Part shown: positions 50,327 to 59,421 of the stretch, one piece after another
Layout: each line of letters begins with the position of its first letter
How positions within the stretch are numbered: the stretch's first letter is position 1
Source of the DNA: DASYLJ01 sp964404165
GTDB lineage: Bacteria; Desulfobacterota; Binatia; DP-6
Assembly: GCA_964404165.1 (NCBI GenBank)
Contig: CAYOIZ010000006.1
Coordinates: 115,666 to 179,665, forward strand
Length of the DNA: 64,000 bases
Direction of reading: 5' to 3'
Notes under the pieces: generated by a model
Database searches by the model: none
Told to the model about the DNA's origin: nothing
The model's input: only the letters and a program-made list of their open reading frames with translations
Position numbers and translations under genes: made by a program

Positions 50327-53300
50327 TCACGCCAGGTCGTCGAGGAGCACGCGGGCGTCCTGCAGGTCGCGCAGGTCGAGGCCTTCGGTGAACCACGCGT
50401 GGACCGGGGCGAGCAGCGCACGCGCCTCGTCGCGTCTTCCCTGCCGCTGCCAGAGCTGCGCCAGTCCCATGGCCGCGCGGAGCTCGAAGAGCTTGTTCTC
50501 CTGCCGCTGCGCGATCTCGAGGGATTCGGCAAAGCCCGCTTCCGCCTCCGCCTCGGCATCCCCTTTGTCGACGAGGATCGCGGCCTGCAGGCGGTGGAGC
50601 TCGGCGTCGACCCAGTGCGCCCCCTGCCCCGCGGCGCGTGCGAGGCCGAGGCCGACGACACCCATGGCCTCGTCGTGACGGCCAATCTGAAGAAGGCGAC
50701 CGGCGAACAACGTGAGGAACCCCGGCGCACCGATCCCGATCGCAATCTGGGCCAGCTCGGCCAGGGCCAGCTGCATCTCGGCGATGCCTGTCTCGCCCTC
50801 TCCGGAATCGAATCGCGCGCAGCCGCGAAAGAACCTGCCCGCGCCGACGAACATCGGGAAGCCGAGCGGCTCGGCGAGACCCACGAGCTCCTCGGCGAGC
50901 GCCAACGCCCGGTCGGGCTCTCGGCGCTCGAGGTGGTGGATGGCCACGTGCAACAGTACGTTCGCCAGGCTGAGCGGATGTTCCACGCGCTTCGCCAGCG
51001 CGACCGCCTTCTCACTCCACCGAAGGGCCTGGTCGTGATGGCCGAGGTAGAAGTGACACCAGGCGAGGTAGGCGTGGGCGTTCACGCCCCGGTCCCACCC
51101 CAGCGATTGGGCGAAGGACGCATGCTCGTCGGGATCGTAGAGCTCGGTGGCCTGACGATAGTGCTCCAGCGCGCGCGCGAAGTGCCCGCGGTAGAAGAAC
51201 GGAAAGCCGACCACGACGTGTGCCAGGAGGAGATCGAGCGGGTCGCGCGTGCGCTCGGCCGCCGTGAGCGCCTCGTGCCCGACCTCGTCTCCGGTGGCGA
51301 GGTCGCCTTTCACGAAGTACGCCGTCGCCAGCCCCATGAGCACGCGCGGCAGCTCGGGCGACTCGCCGATCCGGGACACCAGCGCGCGCGCGCGTGTGTG
51401 GGAAGCTTCGCACTCCGGGTCCGAGAATCCCCGGGCCGCGCCGAGCGGCGTCGCGATGGCCATCTGGAGCTGGAGCTCGCGCTGATCCCGATCGCGCCCG
51501 TCCGCCAACGTTTCGACGAGCACGAGCGCACGCCGCAGGTGGGCGATGGCCTCCTCGTTCGCCGACCGCTGGGCCGCACGCTCGCCGGCGCGCTGGTAGT
51601 GCGTGATCGCCGATGTGGCCTCGCCCGCCAGGTCCCAGTGCCGCGCGATCACCTCGGGCTCCGCGGCAAAGCGCTCTTCCAGCACATGGGCGACGCGCGC
51701 ATGGAGCTGTTGGCGCGTGCGCTTGAGCAAGGAGTGGTACGCCGTCTCCTGGATCAGCGCGTGCTTGAAGGCGTACGTGGCCTCGGGCGGCTCGCCGCCC
51801 GCGAACACGATCCCGGCATCGACCAAGCGCGCCAGCTCGCGCCGGAGTACCGCTTCGTCGACGCCCGACACCGCCGCGAGCAGCGAATAGCCGAAGGCAC
51901 GCCCCAGGACCGCCGCGCGCTGCGCGACCTCCTTCGCTGCCGACAACCGGTCGAGGCGTCCCATCAACGAGTCGGCGAGCGTCGCGGGGATCGCGTCCAC
52001 GCTCGGCACCGTCCCCGGCTCGACGACGGACCTGGTCAGCTCCTCGACGAAGAGGGGCACACCGTCGGAGCGGGTGACGAGCGCATCCACCGTACTCGGC
52101 GGCAGTGCCTCGGCGGCGAGCGCCAGGACCATGCTCCGCGTCTCGCGCTCGCCGAGACGGGCGAGCGCGAGCGTCGTCGCGTGCTCACCGGCCGGCCACG
52201 GCGCGACGAACTCGGGGCGCGCGGTGAGCACGACGAGGATCGATGACGTCGGGCTCCGCGTGACCAGATTCCCGAGCAGCTCCAGCGACGACGGGTCGCA
52301 CCAGTGCAGGTCCTCGACCAGGAGCACGGTGTGTTGCGCGGCGCCGATCGCGCGCGTCCATTGCGCGAGCAGCTCGATGGTCTTGCGGCGCTGCAGCTCG
52401 GGACTGAGCTGCAGCCGCGTCGGGGCTTCGAGGCCGAGCAGATCGGCGATCAGGGCCACCGTCTCCGAGGTGGCGAGTCCCCCCAGGCCGCGCTCGATCT
52501 TCGCGATGGCGTCGGCGATCGAGTCCTGCGATGCGAGCCCCAGCCCCTGCGTGACCAGCGCGATCACGGGATGGAACGGCGTGCCCGCGGTGTACGGCGT
52601 CGCCCCGGATTCGAGCCAGGTGTGCGGCGTGGCGGCGAGTCGCTCGCGCAGCTGCAGCGCGAGGCGCGACTTGCCGACGCCCGCTTCGCCGACGACGAGC
52701 ACGCTGCGCCCCACGCCGCGCTGCACCGCGTCCCACTGGTGGACCAGCGTCGCCAGCTCGGCCTCGCGACCGACGAACGACGTGAGGCGCCCGGCGGTCA
52801 CGAGACGGCTGCGCACCCCGGTCGGCCGTACGACGCGATGGAGCGTCAGCGGCTCGCGCATGTCGTCGAACGTCGTTGCGCCACGGTCCTCGATCGCGAA
52901 CGTCCCGGCCACGAGGCGTTGTGTCGCGTTCGTGACGAGCACGCTGTCGGGCTCGGCCACGGCCTGCACCCGCGCCGCGATGTGCGGCACGTCGCCGAGG
53001 GCGATCATGCCGCGCGTCGCGCCGCCACCCATCTCGCCGATCACGACCGGGCCGGTGTGGATGCCGATGCGCGTGGCCAGCCGGAATCCGTGCTCGGGCT
53101 CCAGCGACTCGTTCAGGGTCTGGAGCGCGGTCAGAACGTCGAGCCCCGCGCGTACCGCGCGTTCGGCGTCGTCCTCGTGCGCCTGCGGATAGCAGAAGTA
53201 CGCGAGGAGCCCGTCGACGAGGTACTGGGCGACGTGGCCCGCGTAGCCGTGGATGACCGCCGACGCCGACTCCTGGTACGCGCGCACGACGCTGCGGAGG

Positions 53301-54601
53301 TCTTCCGGGTCGAGACGCTGCGCGAGATCGCCGGATCCCACGAGGTGGCAGGACATGACCGTGAGCTGGCGGCGCTCGGCGGCGAGGACCGGATCATCCG
53401 GAGCGACCAACTGTTGGGCTGGGCGGTGTCCGACCCCGTCGCTGATCGCCTCCGTGACCGTCCCGTCGATGAACCACGCGCCGTCGCGCACCATCAGTCG
53501 GCGCTGATCGAGCAGGTGATCGACCGTCGCCACGAGACGCAGTGCGAGCCCCTCGCTGGCGTCTTGCAGCGCGAGTGCTGTGCCGTCCGCGAGCGGGTGC
53601 GGGGCGAGGCGCCGCGCGAGGTAGGCCTCCACCTGCTCGGGCGGGAGCCGGCCGAGCTCCATCTCCGTCGTCGTGCCGCTGGCGTGCAGACGGTCCCGCA
53701 TCTCGATGAACGGGTGGCCATCGGCCAGGGCGTCGGGCCGGTACGAGCCGACGACGAGCAGGCGCGCCGCGACCGTGCGCCGCGTGAGGTAGGCGAGCGC
53801 ATCGATCGTCGAGGCGTCGCTCCAATGGAGGTCTTCCAGCACCAGCACGAGCGGCGTCTCGGCGGACAGGTTCTCGATCGCCTCCCCGAGCTCGAGCAGC
53901 CTGCCCTCCCAGCTCGGATTGGCCTCGCGCCCCCGTAAGGCGTCGGCCGTGGTGTCGTCGACGCGACCGGGAAGCTGAAGGAGCCACCCCGGCGCCCAGC
54001 GCGACAGGGCCTGGACGACTTCGTCACCCCCCGCCTCGTCGCAGAGCCTGCTCAGCACGTCGAGCACCGCCGCACAGCCTTCGCCGCGGCCGTGCAGCTC
54101 CAGCGCCTGGCCGCGGGCGCAGCGGATGTCCCCATCCGCCCGCAACGTCTCGAGGAAGTGGTCGAGCAGCGCCGTCTTCCCGGAACCGGCCTCGCCCGCC
54201 ACCAGGACGACCTGACGGCGACCACCGCGCGCCCGTGCGAGCGCTTCGTGCAAGGCTGCCTGTTCGGGGGCACGTCCGACGAAGACCGGACCCGCCATGC
54301 CGTGATCGCCGGGATCGCCGGTGAAGCGGTAACCGCGGCGCGGCACCGTCGCCAGGAACCGATCCGCCTCATCACCGAGGGCGGCACGGATTTCGCGGAT
54401 GCATACCCGTAGCACGGTCGGGCTCACCGACGTGCCGGGCCAGGCGGCGCGAAGCAGCTCGGCGTGCGTGACCAGCCGGTTGGGATGCTCGGCGAGGTGG
54501 AGGAGGACGGCCGCCGACTTCGCACGCAGCGGGCGCTCGCTGCCGCGGTGGCGGAGCCGGCGCGTGCGCCGATCGAGCCGGAAGTCGCCGAACGCGATCA
54601 T
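50327..54601 (-). CDS. winged helix - AAA - degenerate cyclase - AAA - TPR regulator (1424 aa)
   Basis: A single long chain. Residues 1-95 are an OmpR-type winged helix (FLATVPRRGYRFTGDPGDHG at its end). Residues 105-400 are a first STAND/AAA ATPase (Walker A VAGEAGSGKT, Walker B LVLVLEDLHWSD). Residues 405-590 are a class III nucleotidyl cyclase domain (AERRQLTVMSCHLVGSGDLA and YLVDGLLAYFCYPQAHEDDA). Residues 610-900 form a second AAA ATPase (GEAGVGKSRLALQL, VLLVEDLHWCDPSS). The rest is TPR. The first cyclase metal Asp (normally in FCDLVGS) is His here, so cyclase activity is doubtful. DNA binding plus two ATP switches suggest a signal-triggered transcription regulator of the AfsR/LuxR-LAL type. 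Start chosen at MIAFGDFRL. Confidence 0.88.
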   Translation of the reverse strand: MIAFGDFRLDRRTRRLRHRGSERPLRAKSAAVLLHLAEHPNRLVTHAELLRAAWPGTSVSPTVLRVCIREIRAALGDEADRFLATVPRRGYRFTGDPGDHGMAGPVFVGRAPEQAALHEALARARGGRRQVVLVAGEAGSGKTALLDHFLETLRADGDIRCARGQALELHGRGEGCAAVLDVLSRLCDEAGGDEVVQALSRWAPGWLLQLPGRVDDTTADALRGREANPSWEGRLLELGEAIENLSAETPLVLVLEDLHWSDASTIDALAYLTRRTVAARLLVVGSYRPDALADGHPFIEMRDRLHASGTTTEMELGRLPPEQVEAYLARRLAPHPLADGTALALQDASEGLALRLVATVDHLLDQRRLMVRDGAWFIDGTVTEAISDGVGHRPAQQLVAPDDPVLAAERRQLTVMSCHLVGSGDLAQRLDPEDLRSVVRAYQESASAVIHGYAGHVAQYLVDGLLAYFCYPQAHEDDAERAVRAGLDVLTALQTLNESLEPEHGFRLATRIGIHTGPVVIGEMGGGATRGMIALGDVPHIAARVQAVAEPDSVLVTNATQRLVAGTFAIEDRGATTFDDMREPLTLHRVVRPTGVRSRLVTAGRLTSFVGREAELATLVHQWDAVQRGVGRSVLVVGEAGVGKSRLALQLRERLAATPHTWLESGATPYTAGTPFHPVIALVTQGLGLASQDSIADAIAKIERGLGGLATSETVALIADLLGLEAPTRLQLSPELQRRKTIELLAQWTRAIGAAQHTVLLVEDLHWCDPSSLELLGNLVTRSPTSSILVVLTARPEFVAPWPAGEHATTLALARLGERETRSMVLALAAEALPPSTVDALVTRSDGVPLFVEELTRSVVEPGTVPSVDAIPATLADSLMGRLDRLSAAKEVAQRAAVLGRAFGYSLLAAVSGVDEAVLRRELARLVDAGIVFAGGEPPEATYAFKHALIQETAYHSLLKRTRQQLHARVAHVLEERFAAEPEVIARHWDLAGEATSAITHYQRAGERAAQRSANEEAIAHLRRALVLVETLADGRDRDQRELQLQMAIATPLGAARGFSDPECEASHTRARALVSRIGESPELPRVLMGLATAYFVKGDLATGDEVGHEALTAAERTRDPLDLLLAHVVVGFPFFYRGHFARALEHYRQATELYDPDEHASFAQSLGWDRGVNAHAYLAWCHFYLGHHDQALRWSEKAVALAKRVEHPLSLANVLLHVAIHHLERREPDRALALAEELVGLAEPLGFPMFVGAGRFFRGCARFDSGEGETGIAEMQLALAELAQIAIGIGAPGFLTLFAGRLLQIGRHDEAMGVVGLGLARAAGQGAHWVDAELHRLQAAILVDKGDAEAEAEAGFAESLEIAQRQENKLFELRAAMGLAQLWQRQGRRDEARALLAPVHAWFTEGLDLRDLQDARVLLDDLA

Positions 54602-54672
54602 CGGGATTCGGCCTCGCGGATACCCGCGAGATCGCAAATTGAACGCAAGATTGAACGCATGCGCGCGCGACC

Positions 54673-55080
54673 ATGTCTTGTCCCGAAAGACCCCACCCGG
54701 GCAAGCATCGTCGCATCGAGACGCCCGCGGCGGGCTCGCCCAGGCAGCTGTCCGTCGACGCAGGCGCCGGCGGACGTGAAAGGGACCGCACCGTCATCAC
54801 GGTAACCAGCGCGGCGTCGATCTCCGTCACCGCCAAGGGGGCGCCGCTCGAGATGCACTCCCCCGCCACCTTCACGGGGCCAGTGCGGGTGCAGCTCCAG
54901 CGCGGCGACCGCGCCGTCTGCTTCGAGAACACGTGGTTCAAGGCGTGCTACCAGGCGAACCTGAACGGCCCCTATGTCGCCGCCCCGGGCACGCACACGT
55001 CGGCAACGGGCGCCATCGACTGGATCCCCTGGCGGGGCTTCACGCAGTCGATGGCCAGCACGGTCATGATGATTCGCTGA
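54673..55080 (+). CDS. uncharacterised protein, probably a 5'-truncated gene
   Basis: A 135-residue reading frame. The first 35 residues have poor codon bias and no signal sequence. From about residue 40 on (TVITVTSAASISVTAKGAPL onward) the codons are strongly G/C-ending and the text has a beta-rich, exported look, with two cysteines in AVCFENTWFKACYQ and a tail DWIPWRGFTQSMASTVMMIR. This suggests the C-terminal part of a longer exported protein whose beginning is lost. I do not recognise a family. It lies between the divergent regulator and the methionine sulfoxide reductase operon and has no clear ribosome site. Confidence 0.38.
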   Translation: MSCPERPHPGKHRRIETPAAGSPRQLSVDAGAGGRERDRTVITVTSAASISVTAKGAPLEMHSPATFTGPVRVQLQRGDRAVCFENTWFKACYQANLNGPYVAAPGTHTSATGAIDWIPWRGFTQSMASTVMMIR

Positions 55081-55182
55081 CGGCCTCGTCCATGGCTCGC
55101 TCCATGGTCACGTCCCCACCCGTCACGCGGGGCGACGCCGGACGATGTCCTCCAGGTAGCACTCCGGTGGACGGCTCACGCC

Positions 55183-55701
55183 TCAACCCGTCCGTGCGTT
55201 TGCACGCCGCGGGAGCTTCCAGTTCGGCCGTGGAAAGTGACACGTGTAGCCGCTGGGAAGACGCTCCAGGTAATCCTGATGCTCCGGCTCGGCCTCCCAG
55301 AACGGACCCGCGGGCCGCACCTCGGTGACGACGGATCCCGGCCACAGGCCAGAGGCATTCACGTCGGCGATCGTCTCCTCGGCGACTCGGCGCTGCTCGT
55401 CCGACAGATAGTAGATGCCGGACCGATAGGATGTGCCGATGTCGTTGCCCTGCCGGTTCCTGGTCGTCGGGTCATGTATCTGGAAGAACAGCTCGAGCAG
55501 GTCGCGGTACGAGAGGGTGGCAGGGTCGAAGACCACTTCGATCGCTTCCGCGTGCGTCCCGTGATTGCGGTACGTCGCATTCGGCACGTCGCCGCCGCTG
55601 TAGCCGACGCGCGTGCTCACCACGCCCGGCCGTTTGCGGATCAGGTCCTGCATGCCCCAGAAGCACCCGCCTGCGAGAATCGCGGTTTCCGTGTTCGCCA
55701 T
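55183..55701 (-). CDS. msrA: peptide methionine (S)-S-oxide reductase
   Basis: A 172-residue MsrA. The catalytic motif is AILAGGCFWGMQDLI with Cys 13 as nucleophile. Other family signatures are VVSTRVGYSGGDVPNATYRN, HAEAIEVVFDPATLSYRDLL, LFFQIHDPT, GNDIGTSYRSGIYY and a C-terminal EAEPEHQDYLERLPSGYTCH, whose Cys could resolve the disulfide. It repairs the S form of oxidised methionine with thioredoxin. The start is fixed by GAGGAG 7 nt before ATG. It is the last gene of the predicted oxidant-response operon and lies 11 nt after msrB, which repairs the R form, so both stereoisomers are covered. Confidence 0.96.
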   Translation of the reverse strand: MANTETAILAGGCFWGMQDLIRKRPGVVSTRVGYSGGDVPNATYRNHGTHAEAIEVVFDPATLSYRDLLELFFQIHDPTTRNRQGNDIGTSYRSGIYYLSDEQRRVAEETIADVNASGLWPGSVVTEVRPAGPFWEAEPEHQDYLERLPSGYTCHFPRPNWKLPRRANARTG

Positions 55702-55712
55702 CGTATGTCTCC

Positions 55713-56210
55713 TCACCCTGATTTCTTCCCGCGCCAGGGCTCGCCCTCCGGAGTACCACGGCCGAGCTTGTCGGGCAGCGGCTCCCCCTCGGGCGTGAAG
55801 TCCAGCGATCTGGAGTTGATGCAGTAGCGCATCCCCGTCGGCGGCGGACCGTCGCGGAACACGTGCCCCTGATGACTGCCGCAGCGGGCGCAGACGATCT
55901 CTGTACGCACCATGCCGTAGCTCGCGTCGCGCACCTCACGCGAGTGGGCGTCGTCGAAGGGCGCCGCGAAGCTCGGCCAGCCGGTGCCGCTGTCGAACTT
56001 CTCGCCGCTCACGAACAGCGGCAGGCCGCAGAGCCGGCACGTGAACAGCCCCGGGCGCTTCTCCTTCAGGAACAGGCCACAGAACGGCGCCTCCGTGCCG
56101 TGACGGAGCAGCACATCGGCCTCCTCGGCCGTCAGGTCTGCTTCCAGCAGCTTGCGCTGCTCCGGGGACGGAGGGGTCAGATCGAATCTCGAGCTGGAAC
56201 GTGCGGTCAT
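55713..56210 (-). CDS. msrB: peptide methionine (R)-S-oxide reductase
   Basis: A 165-residue MsrB. The zinc-binding pairs are in FTCRLCGLPLF and EIVCARCGSHQGHVF. The core GEKFDSGTGWPSFAAP and the catalytic RYCINSRSLDF are intact; the latter Cys attacks R-methionine sulfoxide. A Cys in EAPFCGLFL may be the resolving residue. Its ATG overlaps the restored stop of the quinone oxidoreductase gene (ATGA). Because of a frameshift in that gene, the frame is also open upstream, which would fuse the two proteins. It is followed 11 nt later by msrA. The tail after TPEGEPLPDKL is short and basic. Confidence 0.95.
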   Translation of the reverse strand: MTARSSSRFDLTPPSPEQRKLLEADLTAEEADVLLRHGTEAPFCGLFLKEKRPGLFTCRLCGLPLFVSGEKFDSGTGWPSFAAPFDDAHSREVRDASYGMVRTEIVCARCGSHQGHVFRDGPPPTGMRYCINSRSLDFTPEGEPLPDKLGRGTPEGEPWRGKKSG

Positions 56211-57146
56211 CGGTGTACCTCGTCGGCGATCGCCACGACGACCTTTCCGCGCCCCCGGCTCCCACTCTTCCCGCGTGAATGCCGCCGAGGCCTGCTCCAG
56301 CGGCACCACGGCATCGACCGCCGGTTGGAGCTCGCCCGATTCCAGCAGGTCGCGAACGCGCACCAGCTGGTCACGGCTCGGCTCGACGATGAAGAATGCC
56401 TGCTTCACCCGGTCTTCGGCGGTCGTCTCGCTCGCCACGGCGATCGTGATCATCCGGCCGCCGGACTTGAGGACGCCCCAGGACCGCTCCAACGTGTCGC
56501 CGCCGACCGTGTCGAAGACGACGTCCATTCCCGAGACGTCTCGCTCGAAGCGCCCGGCGCGGTAGTCGATCACCCGTTCGGCGCCCAGCCCCGCGACGAA
56601 GTCCAGGTTTCGCGCGGACACGGTCGTCGTCACATGGGCACCGCGCCAGCGGGCGAGCTGGATCGCGAAGAGGCCGACCGCCCCCGCTCCGCCATGCACC
56701 AGCACGTGCTCTCCGGCCTGCAGTCCCGCGCGATCGAACAATCCCTGCCACGCCGTCAGCGCTCCGATGGGGACCGAGGCGGCCTCCTCGTGCGTCAGGC
56801 GGGGTGGCTTGGGAGCCACGCTGCTCGGCTGCGTGACGCAGTATTCCGCCATGGCGCCGTCGGCATACCAGTCGTTCATGCCGAACACGTTCTGGCCGAT
56901 CTCGACACCGGTAACGTCGCCGCCGACGGCGGCGACGACGCCGGAGAACTCGTGCCCTGGTATGACGCGGCTCCGTTTTCCGCCGTCCCTGGTGTGGATG
57001 GTCGGGACCCACGCGACCTCCGTCGGCGTCACGCCGACCGCATGGACGCGCACCAGTATCTCGCCTCGCTGCGGCTCCGGCTGCGGCACGCTTTCCTCGA
57101 TCAGCGTGGGGACCTTCGCGGTATCCGACAGGCGCATTGCTCTCAT
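56207..57146 (-). CDS. zinc-independent quinone oxidoreductase / MDR protein, frameshifted near the end
   Basis: A member of the quinone oxidoreductase (MDR) family, about 313 residues when the frame is corrected. It has GHEFSGVVAAVGGDVTGVEI, the NADPH motif VLVHGGAGAVGLFAIQLA, and GMDVVFDTVGGDTLERSW, but none of the zinc-binding residues of alcohol dehydrogenases. Such enzymes reduce quinones or reactive enones with NADPH. In a run of five Gs (56252-56256) the frame slips. Removing one G restores the usual ending GRGKVVVAIADEVHR and a stop overlapping the msrB start. As read, the frame continues into MsrB. Either a sequencing error or a true fusion; the operon overlap favours the former. Confidence 0.8.
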
Positions 57147-57343
57147 GTGTCGCCTCGTTGTCCACCGATCATTTTCGTCGGCACGGTATTCGGAGCGCCC
57201 TTCTCCTTCACGAACAGCACCAGGAACTTTGCCGGCTCACCCGGCGCGTACTCCACGAGGACCATTTCGGGCCTCCTTGCCGCCGCCTGGACCCAGCCTG
57301 GCAACTCCCCGAGCGTTCCCATCACGGTGGCACACGCATCCAA
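57143..57343 (-). CDS. small ORF in the oxidant-response operon
   Basis: A 66-residue reading frame fills the gap between the disulfide reductase and quinone oxidoreductase genes. It begins 3 nt after one stop and ends in a 4-nt ATGA overlap with the next start, the same coupling used elsewhere here. Its best coding-like part is MVLVEYAPGEPAKFLVLFVK (from residue 27), with G/C third positions, so the true start may be that Met. No family recognised. It could be a short regulatory or chaperone-like peptide, or simply a spacer. Confidence 0.4.
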   Translation of the reverse strand: MDACATVMGTLGELPGWVQAAARRPEMVLVEYAPGEPAKFLVLFVKEKGAPNTVPTKMIGGQRGDT

Positions 57344-57346
57344 GGT

Positions 57347-58723
57347 TCACTCGGCGGGACGCATCTCCCCCAGGATCGTCGGGATGAGCTCGGACACCGT
57401 TGGGTGGATGGGCATCGCGTGTTGCAGTACGTCACAGGGAACACCCGCGTTCATGACGTCGATCACCCCGTGGATCGCCTCGTCGCCGCCCGTGCCGAGG
57501 ATGGCGGCCCCGAGAATCCTGCGCGTCTCCGCATCGACGACGACCTTCATCAACCCGTGCGTCTCGCCCTTCTCGACGGCCCGACCGACGCGGGTCATGG
57601 GGCGGCGGCCGATGAGCAGCGGACGACCCGTGGCGCGCGCCTCGCGCTCGGTCATGCCGGCGCGGCCGAGCGGCGGATCGACGAAGAGCGCGTAGACGGG
57701 GACGCGGTCACTGACGCGCCGGCTCGCGCCGTCGAGCAGGTTGGCGGCGATGATCTCGAAGTCGTTGTACGCCGTGTGCGTGAAGGCGCCGCGACCGTTG
57801 CAGTCGCCGAGCGCCCAGATGCCGGCGACGTTGGTCGCGAGCTGGTCGTCCACCGTGATGTAGCCCCGCGCGTCGATCTCGACGCCCGTCGTTTCGAGGC
57901 CGAGGTCGTCGGTGTTCGGTCGGCGCCCCACCGCGAGCAGGACGTCTGAACCGACCGACGAGGGCTCGCCGTCCTCGCAGTTGACGCCGATCTCGACGCC
58001 CCGCGCGTGCCGCGCCAGGCTGATGCACTCCGCACCGGTGCGGACGTCGATGCCCTCACCCGTCAGCATCTCGCGGATCGCCTCCGAGACCTCGTCGTCC
58101 TCGCGCGCGACCAGGCGGGGCCCCTTCTCGACGACCGTCACCTCCGCGCCGAAACGACGATACATCTGCGCGAACTCCAGCCCGATGTAGCTGCCACCGA
58201 CGACGATCAGGTGCTCGGGGAGACGGTCGAGCTCGAGCATCGAGCGGTTGTTGAGGAACGGGACGTCATGCACGCCAGGCATGTCGGGGACGGCGGCGCG
58301 GCCCCCGACATTGATGAAGACGCGTGGCGCCGCCAGCAGCTCCTCGCCGACGCGAACCCGCCCCACGCCCTCGAAGCGTGCGTGCCCTGCGATCACCGTG
58401 CAGCCCGCCATGCCGCGCAGGTATTTCTCCACGCCCGTGCGCGAGGCCATGACGACGGCGTCGGCGCGGGCCTTGATCCGCCGCATGTCCACGCGCACCG
58501 ATCCCTCGAGGACGACGCCAAACTCTGGGGCGCGGCGAGCGAGGTGTGCGGCGTAGGCGCTGGCAACGAGCGTCTTCGTCGGCATGCACCCGGTGTTGAC
58601 GCACGTCCCGCCGAAGAGCTTCCGCTCGACGAGGGCCACCGTCATGCCGGCCCCGGTCAGCCGCCCGGCGAGCGACGGGCCGGCCTGGCCGGCGCCGATG
58701 ATGATCGCGTCGAACGCTCTCAT
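57347..58723 (-). CDS. RclA/MerA-like flavoprotein disulfide reductase
   Basis: A 458-residue class I pyridine nucleotide-disulfide oxidoreductase. FAD motif FDAIIIGAGQAGPSLA; redox disulfide LFGGTCVNTGCMPTKTLVAS with C41 and C46; NAD(P)H motif LIVVGGSYIGLEFAQMYRRF; FAD motif IWALGDCNGRGAFTHTAYND; dimer His in MPIHPTVSELI. It lacks the N-terminal metal-binding domain and C-terminal Cys pair of mercuric reductase. The pattern fits RclA, a Cu(II)- and chlorine-stress-linked reductase of enterobacteria. Location one gene from a DUF417 (RclC-like) gene supports this. It starts 8 nt after the VOC gene. Dihydrolipoamide dehydrogenase is unlikely in this context. Confidence 0.9.
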   Translation of the reverse strand: MRAFDAIIIGAGQAGPSLAGRLTGAGMTVALVERKLFGGTCVNTGCMPTKTLVASAYAAHLARRAPEFGVVLEGSVRVDMRRIKARADAVVMASRTGVEKYLRGMAGCTVIAGHARFEGVGRVRVGEELLAAPRVFINVGGRAAVPDMPGVHDVPFLNNRSMLELDRLPEHLIVVGGSYIGLEFAQMYRRFGAEVTVVEKGPRLVAREDDEVSEAIREMLTGEGIDVRTGAECISLARHARGVEIGVNCEDGEPSSVGSDVLLAVGRRPNTDDLGLETTGVEIDARGYITVDDQLATNVAGIWALGDCNGRGAFTHTAYNDFEIIAANLLDGASRRVSDRVPVYALFVDPPLGRAGMTEREARATGRPLLIGRRPMTRVGRAVEKGETHGLMKVVVDAETRRILGAAILGTGGDEAIHGVIDVMNAGVPCDVLQHAMPIHPTVSELIPTILGEMRPAE

Positions 58724-58731
58724 CGCGTCCG

Positions 58732-59421
58732 TCACGTTCTCCCCCGGCGACCCAACTCCGCCATGCGATGGGCGGCGGCGGCCGCCGCCTCCTCCGGGCT
58801 CCTGCCGTCCTGACGTGCGCTCAGATAGGGCGCGTACCAATCCCACCAGAGGTGCTTGCCGTGCGTCTTCTCGTAGGAGCCGTGGTGCTCCTCGGTCTCA
58901 CGGAGGAGTGCGGCAAGGGCCGTGACGTCCGTGGCCTGCGCCCCCGCCGGCTTCCACTCGCGGCCGGGAAGGCGCGCCCCGATCTCCTGCAGCAACCACT
59001 CGTTCCCGTCCGGATCCGCGAACGAGGCAAACGAGAAGTAGGAGCGGCCTTCCGGGTCGCGCCCGTTCGCGCGCGGGTTCGCCACCGCGTCGTTGAAGGG
59101 CCCGCCGGCAAAGTGGAAGACCTCGCTCACCGCGACGCCGCGCGCGATCAGGTCGTCCCGGGCGGCGTCGATGTCGTCCACGGCGAGGACCAGGCTGTCA
59201 GAGCCGGGCTTCGCCGAGGTGACTCCCTTGCCGAAGATGATCGACGCGTCCGAGTTGTGCGGCGTGATCTGCACGCCGCGAAAGCCGCCCGCCGCCACGT
59301 CGATGTCGAGACGCCAGCCGAGCTCCTCGTAGAACGCTTTCGCGCGGTCGACGTCGGATACGCGGAGCAACACCACCTCGAGCTTCATGTCGACCGGTTT
59401 CGTCGCGTCACCGCTGGGCAT
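58732..59421 (-). CDS. VOC (glyoxalase/bleomycin resistance) protein with helical tail
   Basis: A 229-residue protein. Residues 12-150 are a vicinal-oxygen-chelate domain: MKLEVVLLRVSDVDRAKAFY, EELGWRLDIDVAAGGFRGVQ, LVLAVDDIDAARDDLIARGV, FASFADPDGNEWLLQEI, the last Glu a usual metal ligand. The remaining 75 residues are an extra helical tail (ALAALLRETEEHHGSYEKTH, WWDWYAPYLSARQDGRSPEE). VOC proteins detoxify methylglyoxal or sequester electrophiles. The tail is seen in VOC proteins of several soil bacteria and its role is unknown. It overlaps the end of the DUF417 gene by 14 nt, showing one transcript. Confidence 0.9.
   Translation of the reverse strand: MPSGDATKPVDMKLEVVLLRVSDVDRAKAFYEELGWRLDIDVAAGGFRGVQITPHNSDASIIFGKGVTSAKPGSDSLVLAVDDIDAARDDLIARGVAVSEVFHFAGGPFNDAVANPRANGRDPEGRSYFSFASFADPDGNEWLLQEIGARLPGREWKPAGAQATDVTALAALLRETEEHHGSYEKTHGKHLWWDWYAPYLSARQDGRSPEEAAAAAAHRMAELGRRGRT

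Noticed and set aside
57347..58723. Mercuric reductase and a mercury-resistance operon
   Set aside because: No N-terminal metal-binding domain, no C-terminal Cys pair and no merR/merT/merP neighbours. RclA-like fits better.
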